A DNA stretch of 64,000 nucleotides from Akebia trifoliata (lineage: Eukaryota; Streptophyta; Magnoliopsida; Ranunculales; Lardizabalaceae): contig CM030707.1 of assembly GCA_017979445.1 (NCBI GenBank), positions 17,683,086 to 17,747,085 of the forward strand, read 5' to 3'. Under the pieces are notes generated by a model. The model searched no databases. It saw only the letters and a program-made list of their open reading frames with translations, and was not told where the DNA came from. Below, piece by piece: positions 12,101 to 23,639 of the stretch. The translations under genes and the position numbers were made by a program. Position 1 is the first letter of the stretch, and every line of letters starts with the position of its first letter.

Positions 12101-15100
12101 TTGTGATATCTCTCTTAGATAATCTTCTCTTTGATGGGATTTCTTCGAAGCCTCAACCGTGATTGGAATGACCATCAAAGGAAGATAGGGTGTGGGAACT
12201 ATTAGTCGCATGAAAGGTGATAAGGCACCATGACCAAATGGATTCTCAATGCATGTTTTAAAATTTGCTAGAACATCATTAAGGAGGATTGATGCTTGTT
12301 ATTAGGGATTTCCAAGAAGAGGCTTTTCTTGATTACGCCTCTAATGTCACTTTTGTCACTCTCACTCCAAAAAAATTGGGCTTTGGAGCATTGAGCATGA
12401 TAGGGATATTGAAGTGTATATCCACTAATCAAAACAGAAAAATGTATATCCTCCCCTTTCTACTCTATTTGGTGGATGGCGATCCAATAGATTTTATTTT
12501 TAAAGCTCAAAGGTTGGCAAGGAGATCCATTGTGCTTGTTCCTTTTTGATATTCAACTTCAGTAGACTTGTTATTAACACCATGGAAATGAGTGAGTTGT
12601 ATAGATTTGTGATTAACAAAAAAAATCCAATGGTAACTCACCTTCAATTCATCGGTAATAGGTTTATTGTGGATGTGTCTCCCACTCAGCTTAGCTTTCT
12701 TAGGGTTTGTTGTATTGTTTTGAGGCATTGTTGGGCCTAGAAATTAAGCTTTAAAAAAAAAAAGGTTTCGAGGTCGGGTCATTTCTAATATAGCGGAGTT
12801 AGAAAGGGTCCTAGGATGTGAGGTTCACACTTCGCTCAACTTTGTCTTCCACTTGGTGTTGCCAATAGGTCGAAGGCCATCTGGCTTCTAAATTAGGTTC
12901 CTAAAAATTTAGATATTTATGAAAAGGGGAGAAATTAATTTTGATGAAGAGCACTTTGGAGAGAATTCCAATATACTGTCACATTTTTTTTTGGTTCCTA
13001 GGAGTGTCCAGAGGTAACTAGATAAATTGGTTCATAATTTCTTGTGGAATACCAAGGGCGGTAACAACCAAATTCACCCAGTTGATTGGAGGTCTATCTA
13101 TGCCCCCAAAACAGGTGCTGCGTCAGGAATCCATATCATTTGTTTGATGAGCATCTCTCTAGTAGTGGTGGGTTAATATCCACCTGGTTGTTGGCTGTCG
13201 CTCAATAATACAGACCCCACCTGCTCAAACAAGTAAGCCATATCCCAAAAATTTAGGAACGGTAATAGAAACCAATTTTGCTATATGTTCTACCAAAGCA
13301 TCTGTCTTTGTATCTTTTCTTAATCCTTACCACCTCATTTGAAACATTTTTGGCCTTCGCCTTGCCCTCTTATGATTGTTTATTATTTTTATACATCATA
13401 ATGTTATTCTAAAATGTACCAAATGAACTACGGTACGGCTAAGCCACTAGAGAGACAAATCCCATACACAAATCCTTGTTGTGTTGTTTGACACAGATAG
13501 CCTAGGGTTTTCAGGAATCAAGATAACCGTGTTTCTATCAATATCAACGAGTTTTGAGACCAAGAACTGTCACTCAATAATACAGGTCCTTGCCAATTCG
13601 GATAAGTAGGTCAACTGGTTGACAATCTGTACCCCAACCACAAGGTCATGGGTTCCATACCAGCTTTCCCACCAAAAACAAAACCAAAAAAAATTAACTA
13701 AAAGTGTAGCTTGAGAAAAACTGGCAGACTAGTTAGCAAAACTACAGTTTACAGAATTCACTTCGTACATCTCCTGTTACACAGCCTGGGAAGACTACTG
13801 TTTTCTCCCCTTGGGTAAGCACACTAGTTACATGCAGCATATTGGTTACAAAGATAATAAACAACTTTGGTAGGAAAGGGCAAATGAAGATAAGTAACAT
13901 ATAATCTAAGAAATAGACAAACAAAAGTACGTGGGAACATTGAAACATCAAGATACAAATAAATGAACATTCAAAATAGACAAAAACCTCAAGTTCGGTT
14001 GTACTACCTGTGAACCACATTTTGATCATGAAGATACTTCAAACCATGGAGAATTTGCCTTGTATATGAAGAGACTTGAGAATCTTGCAAATTATACTTT
14101 GTGTACAGTTGTGCAAGAGATCCTTTTGTTACAAGCTCAAGGAAGATATACAGTTTTGATTCATTCTGAAAATGTACAGAGAAACATAAGACAAAAATAT
14201 AAATGGGGAATATAATAGTATAGATTAATTGGAATTCATTCCATGATGCAAATCCACTTTACAGTAAAATCCTTAAAAATCAAATAGGAATACCGTCATA
14301 GTTTCTTGGTAAAATTGCTTTCAATACAAAGGATAGGAAGAAAGGCAGCATCACACAGCCAAACTTACCCAAAGATAATGAGTGAGATTGCACAAGTTCC
14401 TCATATTAGTTTATGAATTTTACATCCTTACAACAAAAATAATAGAGGTAACACAATAGAAGTTTGTGGATACATTATTTTCGTGCCTTTGGTATATATT
14501 GCCCAGTAAAAAATCAGTTTTTTTTTTTTAAATAAGCAAAAGTAGTTCAAAGTCAGTTTCATCCACATGGTTCATAGTTTGCCCCATTTTTTAGGATATA
14601 CTAAGAGAGCTATTTGGCACTTAAATCCCTAAGCTCGCATGTGATAAACTGGGGGCTATAGGCATGTAAGATCAATGTTGTCAATGCAAATTGAGGTGCA
14701 GGGTTACTCAAGCAAGGCGGTTTCAAGGAGGCATGCACTGCAGTCGAGGCACGAGGTGCAAGCTGCGGCGCCTAGACGAACTTTGAAGATAAGTTGATTC
14801 AAAACAATATTTTCACTGATAGGATGCACTATATCAATTAAACCACGTAAATAGTGCACACACACACACACACACACAAACAAACAATACTAGGAAGTAC
14901 GGAGTGTAAAGCCAACTTAAAAAGCTAAGAAGCAATACCTTGTCTGTGCCAAGATATCGAACTATGTTCTCATGCTCGAACTGACTTAAAAGAGCAATTT
15001 CCTGAACCAATAAGGAGATAGTTAAAAGAATGAAGCAATCTAAGGAAGCAACTTTGATCACTATACAATAATTTCTAGATGCATAGTCTGAGAAGGTGCC

Positions 15101-18100
15101 AAACAAGTATCCAATGTTCATGGTTAATACACAGAGTGCATCTCATCAGGACAATCCTTGGCATTGTCTCACCTGCTCAAGTTGAAGAATACTTTGCTTG
15201 CCCTGGCTTCCTTGATCAAGCAACGATACCTCTTTTACAGCAAAAAAGAATCCATCACTGCATAGAAAAAGCTTAATGAGAACCTAAAATATGATAATGT
15301 TGCAGAATCGATAGAATATCATCATTGTCTACACCATATCCTAATCATGAGGTCAGTAACATGAATCATATTTTGCAATTTAGGTGGGTCCAACCAGGCT
15401 TTGGGAGGATTTGCAGTGTGGGAAAGTCCCCTTGAGGCTTGGTTTCACATCTATTAATCCCTAGTCAATGTATATGCCTAATTAGCCAGTGGGAAAAGAT
15501 TGACAACTTGTGTTTATCATAAGATATGGGTATTAGAAGAATCTGAATGAATGAAAGATCAAAGCCATATCCACCATTCTAGATGAATCAGTAGAAGAAC
15601 ATCATCCCTCAGAAGTTGGATAAGACTGAGGAAATGGTCCCCGAATAATAAATTCTTGGTTAAATCTTTTTATGGGAAATATCTTGTGCAGACATATTTC
15701 CATTCCCAGCCAATGTTACATGGAAGTCCCCCATTCTGTTCAAGGTTGCTTGGATTATGAAGCTGGCAAAGATTATCATTATTGACTATTTTATTAAGCT
15801 GAGGTTTCTTAACCTCCAACAGATACATAGCAACTCCTGGATGAATCAGCAGATCATTTAATTACCCACTGCCCATTCGCTTGGCTTATTTGAGAGGAAT
15901 TTTTCTTGAGGGTGTGCAATTCCTTATTGTTTGTGTGGTCGTTTGGAAGGAGAGGGATAGGAGAGTTTTTTAAGAAAATGTGGAGTCCAATGAAAAAGTT
16001 GTGCTAAAGAAAGAAGCCCTCCAGTATCCATGATCCCAAATCTTAAAGGAGTTTAGAGGGAGTCAATTTGTGATTTCATGTTTAGATGAGTGTCGTCGTT
16101 TGAGACTTAGTGGCTGTAATTTTTCATTTGTTTTGTTCCGTTTAAGAAATCCTCTACCACTTGAGAGTAAAGAGATTTTGCTATGTATTACTTTTCTCCC
16201 TTACTCTAATATTTCTATATTTATTAAAAAAATGGTTTGCAATTTTGGGAAGTTGGAGTTTGTTCACCAGCCAGTCAGAATATATTCTAGACATTATGGT
16301 TACAATACTATGTTGTAAAAACCCTTTCCCTTTTGCAAAAGTACATAGAGTTGAACCGAATCAAAGTACTCCACAACTCCCCCCTCCCAGCCAAAAGAAA
16401 AGGACTTCACTCACACAAAATAATATTAAAATATTATAAAATAAAAGAATAAGTCACAGAAAAATTAAGTAAAAATTAAAAGCAAACAATTTAATAAAAT
16501 ATCCCAAAATTGTATCCCCTACAAAACCCATATTTTCTTTATTTACAACAGTTGCAACATTATGACCTCCTACTTCGTGAACGAGACTTATGAAAAACTA
16601 TTCCAAGCAATTACACTTGTAAAGCAGGATATGCCATGTACGTAAAAGTTCCCTAAAACTTACTCTACCATGTTAACCAACCAACTACTCCAAAAGACCG
16701 ATCCGTTGAGAGGGGGGAAAGTATGAATATAAGAGGGTCACGGGCTTAACTGGGATATGACAGACCCGATGGTGGAGGAAAATATACACTCATCATTCCC
16801 CCTCACCCATAAGGGTGGAAAGAATCGAACTCGTGACTTATACGAACCTAGCGCTCTGATACCACGTTAACCAACCAACTACTCCAAAAGACCGATCTAA
16901 AGAGGGTCACAGGGCTTAACTGGGTTATGACGCACCCGAGAGTAGAGGAAAATATACACTCAAACATACCACCTTGGTTTTTCACTAATTTTCTTACAAG
17001 CATAAGTGTAGTAAAGAAGGATCAGATGGATTGCAACAGTAACATGGCTCATTCAAGTGACGAAATCTTAAAGAGTATAAGGAACTATATTAGAGAACAT
17101 CTACAAGTTAAGTACTTAATAATTTGTCTGCAAAATGGGGATTATGGTAATTCAAGTACTAAGAGATGACAAAGTAAAATTAGTTTTAAGGGCATTAATA
17201 CTTACTCACTGAGCCCTTCATACACTGTTCCAAATGAACCACTCCCCAAAAGACTACCTTTCGTCCACGACTTGATCTCTCGTTTAAATCTACCATTAGG
17301 TGAAATAACAAGCATGGACTCCGTGTTCGTACTTGAAGAATCGTCATCATTTGACGCCGAATACGAACAAGATTCAGATAAAACAGCAGTCTCACCTAAC
17401 CTTACACCATCTACATCTTCTATCTCAACCACTGTTCGAGAAATCTCTTCAACAACATCATCTTCTTCGTCAGAAGAGCTGCTGGTATCCACACGCAATT
17501 TCGTCGAAGAACTTCCGTTAGTATCTTCAGGGGCAAAAGCCCTCAAAAGATCCCAATTTGAGCCAATATCATCGACAACAGGAACAAATTTAGATGGCGG
17601 AGGAGCAAGAATTGGCGGTCTAACACCCTTAATTCCTCCTCCACCACCATTGCAAGCTCTCACAGGATGTAAATCCCGACTCTGATTCACCTGTTCATCG
17701 ATAACCCTAGCCCTAGCTCCAAATCTAGTCAACAAACCCTCATCTCTTACCTTCTCTTCCAGCTGATTCGAGCGAGATCGAGACGAGATGTCCAACGAAG
17801 ACCGAGCCTTTCTGGCTTCCCAGGCTGCAGAAGAGATCGACAAATCATCAGGTCCTGAAAGCCCTAAACTCCAACAAATTCGATCAATTTCTTCTCCATC
17901 GACTCCTCTGATTCGAAAACTAGTTCGATCTGAGTAGGGAGGGAGATCAAGAGATCGAGTTCGAAGAGATGCTGAATCTTCTGAAGATGATGAAGTTGCA
18001 GAAGCTTCGTAATCAATGTTTTTAATGGCGTTTCGACGATCGAGCTTCGGCTTGTGTCGCTTCTTGTTGGGATCCATTTGGGCTTTTTCGAGTTTTTTAG

Positions 18101-18131
18101 TGTTAGAAGAGAACCATTGAGAAAAATTCAT
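6148..18131 (-). CDS. MEKK1: MEKK1-like MAP kinase kinase kinase (8 exons)
   Basis: Coding exons on the minus strand: 17206-18131, 15173-15257, 14939-15001, 14008-14165, 11270-11342, 11108-11167, 9162-9272 and 6148-6363. All have GT-AG borders and keep frame; the sum is 1692 nt, or 563 residues. The N-terminal half is a Ser-rich, acidic regulatory region. From memory it shares SFRIRGVDGEEIDRI, SGPDDLSIS and GGIKGVRPPILAPPP with Arabidopsis MEKK1. The kinase domain is complete: GSGSFG loop (296-301), AVK lysine 317, HRDIKCAN (410-417) with Asp412, DFG at 430-432, and GTAFWMAPE ending at 455. The last exon ends in the MEKK1-typical tail HPFVKRPLP. MEKK1 proteins phosphorylate MKK1/2 (MPK4 branch) and MKK4/5 in immune and stress signalling. 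An in-frame Met at codon 19 (MDPNKK) resembles the start I remember for Arabidopsis MEKK1 and could be the true start. Several introns are enlarged by transposon insertions. Confidence 0.92.
7309..7965 (+). mobile_element. 5'-truncated LINE with target-site duplication, in last intron of MEKK1-like gene
   Basis: The element body is 7317-7957, flanked by the 8-bp direct repeat ACTTAAGT at 7309-7316 and 7958-7965. An open frame at 7408-7863 encodes the C-terminal zinc-binding domain of a plant LINE reverse transcriptase (zf-RVT): CTLCLRDEESVDHILIHC with a C-x2-C-x7-H-x4-C pattern, then WGVWNERNNMVF. A short A tract (about 7950-7957) forms the 3' end. The endonuclease and the catalytic reverse-transcriptase core are missing, so this is a dead 5'-truncated copy made by target-primed reverse transcription. 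It is antisense to the host gene, and its open zf-RVT frame suggests it is fairly young. Confidence 0.85.
11640..13190 (+). pseudogene. Degenerate LINE in intron 4 of the MEKK1-like gene
   Basis: Conceptual translation in shifting frames gives typical LINE pieces in the correct order. These are a PFPYENM-like block near 11670, an open piece at 11956-12162 with VVDYYRNLYLEQ, reverse-transcriptase pieces around 12290-12740, and VHNFLWNTKGG near 13030. Numerous stops and frameshifts interrupt it and no intact domain remains. A run of 16 C bases lies just upstream (11608-11623). It is older than the 7317-7957 copy. The boundaries are approximate and I found no target-site duplication. Confidence 0.65.
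14855..14878. repeat. (CA)n microsatellite in intron 3 of the MEKK1-like gene
   Basis: Twelve CA units in uninterrupted order, about 60 bp from the border of exon 3 (14939). A polymorphic marker candidate. Confidence 0.9.
15560..16150 (+). pseudogene. Degenerate LINE 3' fragment in intron 1 of the MEKK1-like gene
   Basis: Translated pieces include FLVKSFYGKY near 15650 (a LINE F-S-V-K-S-F-Y-type block) and VVWKERDRRVF near 15940, the conserved tryptophan/ERN motif close to the C-terminus of plant LINEs. Between them the frame shifts and carries stops. No poly(A) or target-site duplication is recognisable. The limits are approximate. Confidence 0.55.
16666..16971 (-). mobile_element. Intact TRIM retrotransposon (296 bp) with 5-bp target-site duplication
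   Basis: The two LTRs are at 16671-16795 and about 16865-16966, in direct orientation. They share GTTAACCAACCAACTACTCC, GAGGGTCAC, GGGCTTAACTGGG and GAGGAAAATATACACTCA. Next to the right LTR, on the minus strand, is GTGGTATCAGAGC (16853-16865), a primer-binding site complementary to initiator tRNA-Met. Next to the left LTR, on the minus strand, is the purine tract GAGGGGGAATGA. The element is bounded by TACCA at 16666-16670 and 16967-16971. There is no coding capacity. This is the full set of features of a terminal-repeat retrotransposon in miniature, which must be moved by another element's proteins. It sits in intron 1 of the MEKK1-like gene in the same orientation as the gene. The right LTR lacks about 25 bp present in the left. 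Confidence 0.9.
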
Positions 18132-18138
18132 ACTTCAT

Positions 18139-18154
18139 ATAGAGAGAGAGAGAG
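18139..18154. repeat. (GA)n tract in the 5' UTR of the MEKK1-like gene
   Basis: Short GA run a few bases upstream of the first start codon on the minus strand, where it reads as CT. CT-rich leaders are common in plant 5' UTRs. Confidence 0.7.
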
Positions 18155-18181
18155 AAGACAGAGTCAGAGAGAGTTGTTGCG

Positions 18182-18719
18182 AACAAAGTTCGCGCCATCA
18201 CTAAATTAACACAGAAACTATAACTAAATAACACTCACGGCAGATGCAGATCCCGTTTGAAGTTGAACTCAACAATTTCGATTTGAGTCTGCCGAGTCAA
18301 TAATCCCAATCAACATGACACCCGTCAACCTTATCTTTTAGAAACTAATGAGATACAACCGTCAACTGTGTTTTAAAAACCGGACCGAATTGGAGGTTCG
18401 ACCGGAAATCTTAACAAAACCAGTTCGATTAGTAAATCATCGGTTTTTATGGAATTTTTTTTATATGATAAAGTCATAATTTATTTTAAGAAATATAAAT
18501 AGTCTAACACTCCAACCAAATTGAACTATTGTCATAGATCGACAAATTTGATAATTTATAAAAAATTTCAACAAATATAAATTGTCCAACACTCCAACCA
18601 AATTGAACTGTGGTCATAAATGGACAAATTTAAAAAAAAAAATAGTAAGTGGAAACTTGGTTTGACTTTTATAAAATATTCTTTGACTTATAAAATGATC
18701 AAAATGCCTTTAATTTTAA
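18182..18719. other. Proximal promoter of the MEKK1-like gene
   Basis: No gene. It contains an imperfect tandem duplication at about 18485-18630. The shared core is AACACTCCAACCAAATTGAACT, which appears at about 18505 and again about 80 bp later, each followed by a GTCATA...GACAAATTT segment. Confidence 0.5.
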
Positions 18720-19037
18720 AGGTATTTTAGGAACATCACCCTATAAAATTGGTGATATTAGGCTTAACCCTTGCAATATGCGATATAGCTTATCCCATTA
18801 ACTGTAAGTCAAGTCAAGGTTGCTTTTTCTCGATAATTTAGAGGTAAAAATTTTTATATTTTTTCAAAATGCTCTTGAGTTCTTGAATTATTAAATCAAA
18901 TTTTCATTGTTAAATTGTCAATAAAAAATAACATTGACTTACAATTAAGGTGGCAAACTTGATCTTGAATATTGCAAGGGGTAAATCTAATATCTACAAT
19001 TTTATAGAGAGGTGTTTCTAAAATATCATAATTTTAA
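18711..19037. mobile_element. MULE-like MITE with W-box cores, upstream of the MEKK1-like gene
   Basis: The body is 18720-19028, flanked by the 9-bp direct repeat TAATTTTAA at 18711-18719 and 19029-19037. A 9-bp duplication is typical of Mutator-like elements. The long terminal inverted repeats start GGTATTTTAGGAACA and end GTGTTTCTAAAATATC, continuing inward through ATAAAATTGGTGATATTAGG and its inverse. AGTCAA/TTGACT cores (the W-box TTGAC[CT]) occur at 18807-18817 and 18934-18939. A second family member is at 49887-50209, upstream of the WRKY gene. It lies 589 bp upstream of the MEKK1-like start codon. Confidence 0.8.
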
Positions 19038-20539
19038 CCTCTAGTCAAAAAATTGCAATTTTCAAGCTCTTGAGTTTAGTAGGTAAATTATATTTATTAT
19101 ATTTAATCCATCAACTCAAACCTTTTGTAGAAAATCATTGATTTTTCTTTAGTCAAAAATCCATCATTTACTACTCCCAAAAAATCTTATATTATTTTTT
19201 TATGTTTGAGTGTTAGAGTTGTAATCTTTAGGAGAATTTTAAGATTGAAGAAAGATAAAATAAAAATTACGATAAACGATCAAAGAGGACTGATTTGGGG
19301 CAGAAAACCCAAATAATTTGGATAAGTTATTTAAGATAAGGGTATTTAAGTCATTCTTTGATCTTTCAAAGTAAGTTAAGGTTGAGGGTACATCATTTGT
19401 TTGAAAACATAAGAGAATGTCAATAGGGGTATGTCTAAATTACCCTTTGCTCATTCATAGTAAGCTTATGTTGACATATTTACCTTTCTTTTATAATATT
19501 AGTATATATAAAATATCAAATAAAGATAAACATGTCAAACAAAAACAGAAAGACAACGAAAATAAATTAAAAAGAAAGAGAAGGAAGAAGGGAGCAATGG
19601 AAATAGACAACCACCAACCAACCATCGATCACTCTCTTGTCTAATAATCAATCGTTTTTAAACTTGAAATTTTTTTCTCATCTTATTTAAATTCAAATCG
19701 ACGGACTTTACATGTGAGAAGTAAAAAAAATTAGAAAGATAGTCATTTAAACATAAAATTATTGTCTACAACCATGTGCCTTATTTAATTGAAAGATGAA
19801 GAAAAAATAATACCTAACCCTATCTGTCATTGCTTGTCTAACAAACCGGTTAAAGGATTCAGACTTGTGGACTCATGAAAAATGACTAATAAAAAAACCT
19901 AAATCTCTATCAAGAAATTACAAAATTCAATTACAATGATAAAATATAGAAAAGGTAAGTAGGGACAAATCTCTCTGGGAGACCAACGAAGGGACTTAAA
20001 ACTCGAGACCTCTCCCTTTGTGGGTGGTAACTTGACAATCTAATTATAGTAAAGTTTTTCTTTCTTAATGCTTGTTATCCCCTTTCAATTGTTAATACCG
20101 ATGATTCAAAAATCATTGAGATCAACCTTTGATCCAATCATTGTGATCAACCTTTTGTAATCGACGAGGATCAATTATCATAAATCACCAATCTTGATAC
20201 TTGAACAAGAATTGTTGTGATCGACGATTTGAATGATAAAGGTCAATTATTTGAATAATAGATCTCAACTATTTGACTTTTGTGTTTTATAGGGACACAG
20301 GGATTAAAAAAAGAAGATTTTACTAATCGGGATTGTTAAGATACCGTCCAAAAAGTCATGGTGTATTTAAAAAGTAAATCTGTACCACATCACCCATTAA
20401 GTAATTTTTCTTAAAATACATATCTTGAGGATACATCATGCATATTAAAATAAATCTAGAATTTAAGATTTTGTGCCTTAACAATTTGAATTATGTGTAT
20501 TTTTTAGGAATCCATAAATCTCATCATGGTTAAAATGGA
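19038..20539. other. Gene-free AT-rich stretch
   Basis: No gene is recognised. Around 20100-20290 there are many irregular GATCAA/TTGATC words, a low-complexity segment without a clean period. Confidence 0.4.
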
Positions 20540-21775
20540 AAATTATTATTAGAAACTCCCTAGTTGTTGGAACCCTATCTAAATCTTTAAATTCTATTGC
20601 TTTGTATGGAGATCCTATAACAGTATCTTTGTGAACTGGTATTACTACTTTGTTTATTGGTGGTGGATGAAGAGATTCTATTTGTCATAATTTAGGGACA
20701 TCCCATCGGTTTGTTTTTAAAACATTTAATTGTTTTATTGGTGGCTTAAAATATTTATAGTACCAATCAAAAAAATGAAATTGCTCTTTTAGTTTTATTC
20801 AAATGTTCATAGTAAAATTCTCAAACTTGTTCTTGAAAACTTTCTGATTTTTCCTCAAATTCTTCTCTATTTTTTGATAAAATGTAGTCTAGTTTTATTT
20901 GAGGTATGTTTGGTTTGAATTTTTCTATTACATGTATTTGTGGTGTGTCATCTTGCATTTGTGATTGTGTTGGAGATGAATTAGGAGATAATTGAGTATA
21001 ATTTATTTTTTTGGGATCTTGATAATACGGTATTGGTATTGTTTCATCTTTAATTCCTTTTAATTTTAGTTCTCTGCTTGTAGAGGCTCTACTGGTAGAT
21101 TGTCTTCCTGGAATTAAATTGTTATCTTGTAGTGGTATTGTAGTTATTGTACTGGTTTCATCTGTCAGTATTATTGATTTTTTAAATGATGGGAAATTGA
21201 TTTCTATATTTCCATCTGGGTATTGGATGATTGATTCGGGTTCTTTATTTTCTGGTATTTGTGATTGGCCTTCTCCTGTTAAGTTCCAAATTGTTGGTAA
21301 CTGGACATCATTCCAAGAAATTCTTTTAGGAACTAGTTTATTTGACTTGTAAATATTACTTTGTAATAAAAGAGTTTCTCCTTCTAAGGAAGGTTTTGAT
21401 AGAGCTCCATGGTTTATTGTTGTAGTCATGGTTTTATATACTATTCTAAAAACTAGAGCTAGAGGTTGGGATCCTGGTATCATGTTGTATCCTGAAGTTT
21501 GGATGTTTAGACTTAAAACTTTCATTATTCCTGGGTCTGTTAGGGCTACTGTGAAATTTGGAAAACTGTCAAAATATATTGGTCCATCACAAAGGCTTGA
21601 TTTTACCAATCCTAACAAAGAATCTGTAAAATTTAAGTGTCTTTTATCTCTTAGACATAATAATACTGAAGCTTTTAATCATATTCTTGCCAAAGGTTTA
21701 ATTCCTACTTGGATTAATCCAATATGTAAAAACTTATGTTTTTGTTGATGTTTTAAAAACATGAATTTTTATGTT
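20540..21775 (-). pseudogene. Endogenous pararetrovirus fragment (movement-protein region)
   Basis: Open frame at 20821-21618 (265 residues) with strong resemblance to the movement-protein region of Caulimoviridae polyproteins. Its N-terminal third carries the hydrophobic beta-strand pattern of the viral 30K movement-protein superfamily (for example near LGLVKSSLCDG and SGYNMIPGS). A Pro/Ser/Gln-rich linker follows. The same frame extends at both ends beyond in-frame stop codons, one upstream (near 21690) and at least two downstream (about 20820 and 20700), so the locus is broken. No reverse transcriptase, protease or coat protein follows within the homologous segment. Endogenous copies of this kind (petuvirus/florendovirus group) are widespread in plant genomes. 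The genus is inferred from general resemblance only. It is non-functional as seen. Confidence 0.75.
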
Positions 21776-21799
21776 TATTGTATGTTTGTTTTTTCATTA

Positions 21800-22250
21800 A
21801 AAAATATTACTTATAATTTATAGATTATTGGAGAGCCGAACTGAATCAAACCAACTTTAGTTCAATTTGGGGGTTCGTTTGGTTCCAATGGAATTTGGTT
21901 CGGTTTTGGTTCTTATTTAGTGGAACTGATCTATGTCGGTTCGATTTCAATTTAACTTCAAACCGAACCAAGTTGCACCCCTATTGGAAATGGCAATGCT
22001 ATTATGGCTCGGTCAAGTCAAATCGGGATCGGTTGAGTCTTTAAACCATGGATCTAACTCACCGATAAGTCAACACAGACACACAATGGCGGAGTCTTCA
22101 TGTCTCATTTAGCTCCACGTGGCAAATTATCTAAAGAACCAAATATTTATTATCAAGTGGACCTCAAATCCATAAAATATGTTGTTGGGTAGTTACCACT
22201 AAAAACACAAGCATGATACGAAACCCACTTTTAAAATAAAATAAAATAAA
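21800..22250. other. Gene-free stretch with a degraded GAACCGAA-rich repeat
   Basis: Between about 21835 and 21985 there are repeated GGTTCGGTTT and AACCGAACC-type words in both orientations, as in decayed hAT-like MITEs. No termini could be assigned with confidence. Confidence 0.35.
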
Positions 22251-22868
22251 GAGCTGTTATTGGCACCCCAACTTTAACTTATTACACTCTATTTCGTACG
22301 TTGAATGTGACAAATGTCCAAGTTTGGTAAATTGTTAATTTTAATTCCCAAAACATGTTTTTCAAGTAAAATCATCACTTTTATAATCTGTGAAGTCGTG
22401 AATTCGTCACTTTTGTTATCAACGAATTCGCTAATAAAATACATGTGATTTTGCCATCAATGATCTCACCGATAATTTATCAGTGCATTCATTGATCGTA
22501 AAAGTGACGAATTTACTAAAAAACCATGTTTTGGGAATTAAGATGAACAGTGTACCAGAATCATATTTTTTTATATAAGTTGAGCACATTTTTGAAAAAA
22601 TCCCATAAAGGGGTGCAAATTGAAGCTCTATCATTTTTATTTTTCACAAGATTTATATTCTTTGGGTTTAGGATATAAATCTAATCACAATTGTGAACAA
22701 CTACTAAATTTTTTGAACGCAAGTTATATTGTTAAGAAGTGAGATAATAATCTGAGCCAAACCTTTGTGATGTTTGAATAGTGTGCTGCAATCTTTAATT
22801 GGGGTGTTATGTACAATTTAAGAAATTGGGGTGTATAAGTAAATGCTGGGGTGCCAATAGCAACTCTC
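22251..22868. mobile_element. MITE (GGCACCCCA family) with a nested foldback element
   Basis: The terminal inverted repeats are GAGCTGTTATTGGCACCCCA at the left and, at the right, the inverse of GAGAGTTGCTATTGGCACCC. A second copy, 347 bp long, is at 49443-49789 and shares the right interior (GAACAACTACT/AAACAACTACT, ATAATCTGAGCC). The extra length here, about 270 bp, corresponds to a nested inverted repeat at about 22322-22595. The nested arms contain AATTCCCAAAACATG and CATGTTTTGGGAATTAAG. A relative of the nested element stands alone at about 48580-48930. The superfamily is not determined because the flanking duplications are unclear. Confidence 0.75.
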
Positions 22869-23639
22869 AAAACAGATAATCAGATACACTCACCTAAATG
22901 GAATGTGCACAAACGCTAGTTTTTTTTTTTTTCCTTGGGTTACTCGAGGAAAAAATCTATGTCATTTTTTTTTTTTTTAAAGTTAGTTTAGCAAAGCTCA
23001 AACACAATCCTAGGGCCATAGACCACTAGATTTTGCATACTTATTGAAAATGCTGAAATCCAATTGATAGAAATCTCCCAATCAAACTGATTTTAGTTGT
23101 GTGGGTCCCCTCCTATTGGTAATGGTAGTGATGATATGCTTTGTAAGGATTATTGGGATTGATTTGCAACCATATGATTATTTCGACTCGAGTCTAATAG
23201 TTTTGTTGACTAACTAATTCTCGAGTCCAATAATCCAATACACCAAAATCTACAATACATGACCAATAGTGTTCATGGTTCATCTTGAAATTTGATGCAG
23301 AGCCTAAGGGATTTGAGAAAAATATATAAAATCAAAATTAACAAATGATAATTCGAACTTGAAAAAGATTAAATATCATGCTAAAATTTCTATTAACTTG
23401 ATCATTGGAGTGCAATTGTGAGATCAATGATGAACTTCTTTACCAAGTAAAAATGACATTAAAGCCTCAACTACATATAATTGATCAACTTTTGACCTTC
23501 CCAACAAAACCTAGTGGTTTTTCACATACCTCTCCCCCCTTTCAGCTATTTATTTTACACTAGTGTTATGTTCCTCTCAAAGATTCAAACGAATAATCTA
23601 TTCCCTAAAATGGCATTAATGTTTCAACTAACAAAACCC
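22869..23639. other. Gene-free stretch before the tandem duplication
   Basis: AT-rich DNA with two long T runs (about 22920 and 22968). No gene is recognised. Confidence 0.4.

Noticed and set aside
16853..16865. tRNA-like GCTCTGATACCAC word considered as a tRNA gene remnant
   Set aside because: It is the complement of a retroelement primer-binding site within the TRIM; there is no cloverleaf around it.
17272..17685. Open frame of 137 codons on the plus strand
   Set aside because: Exact antisense of exon 1 of the MEKK1-like gene, whose minus-strand product has clear family identity.
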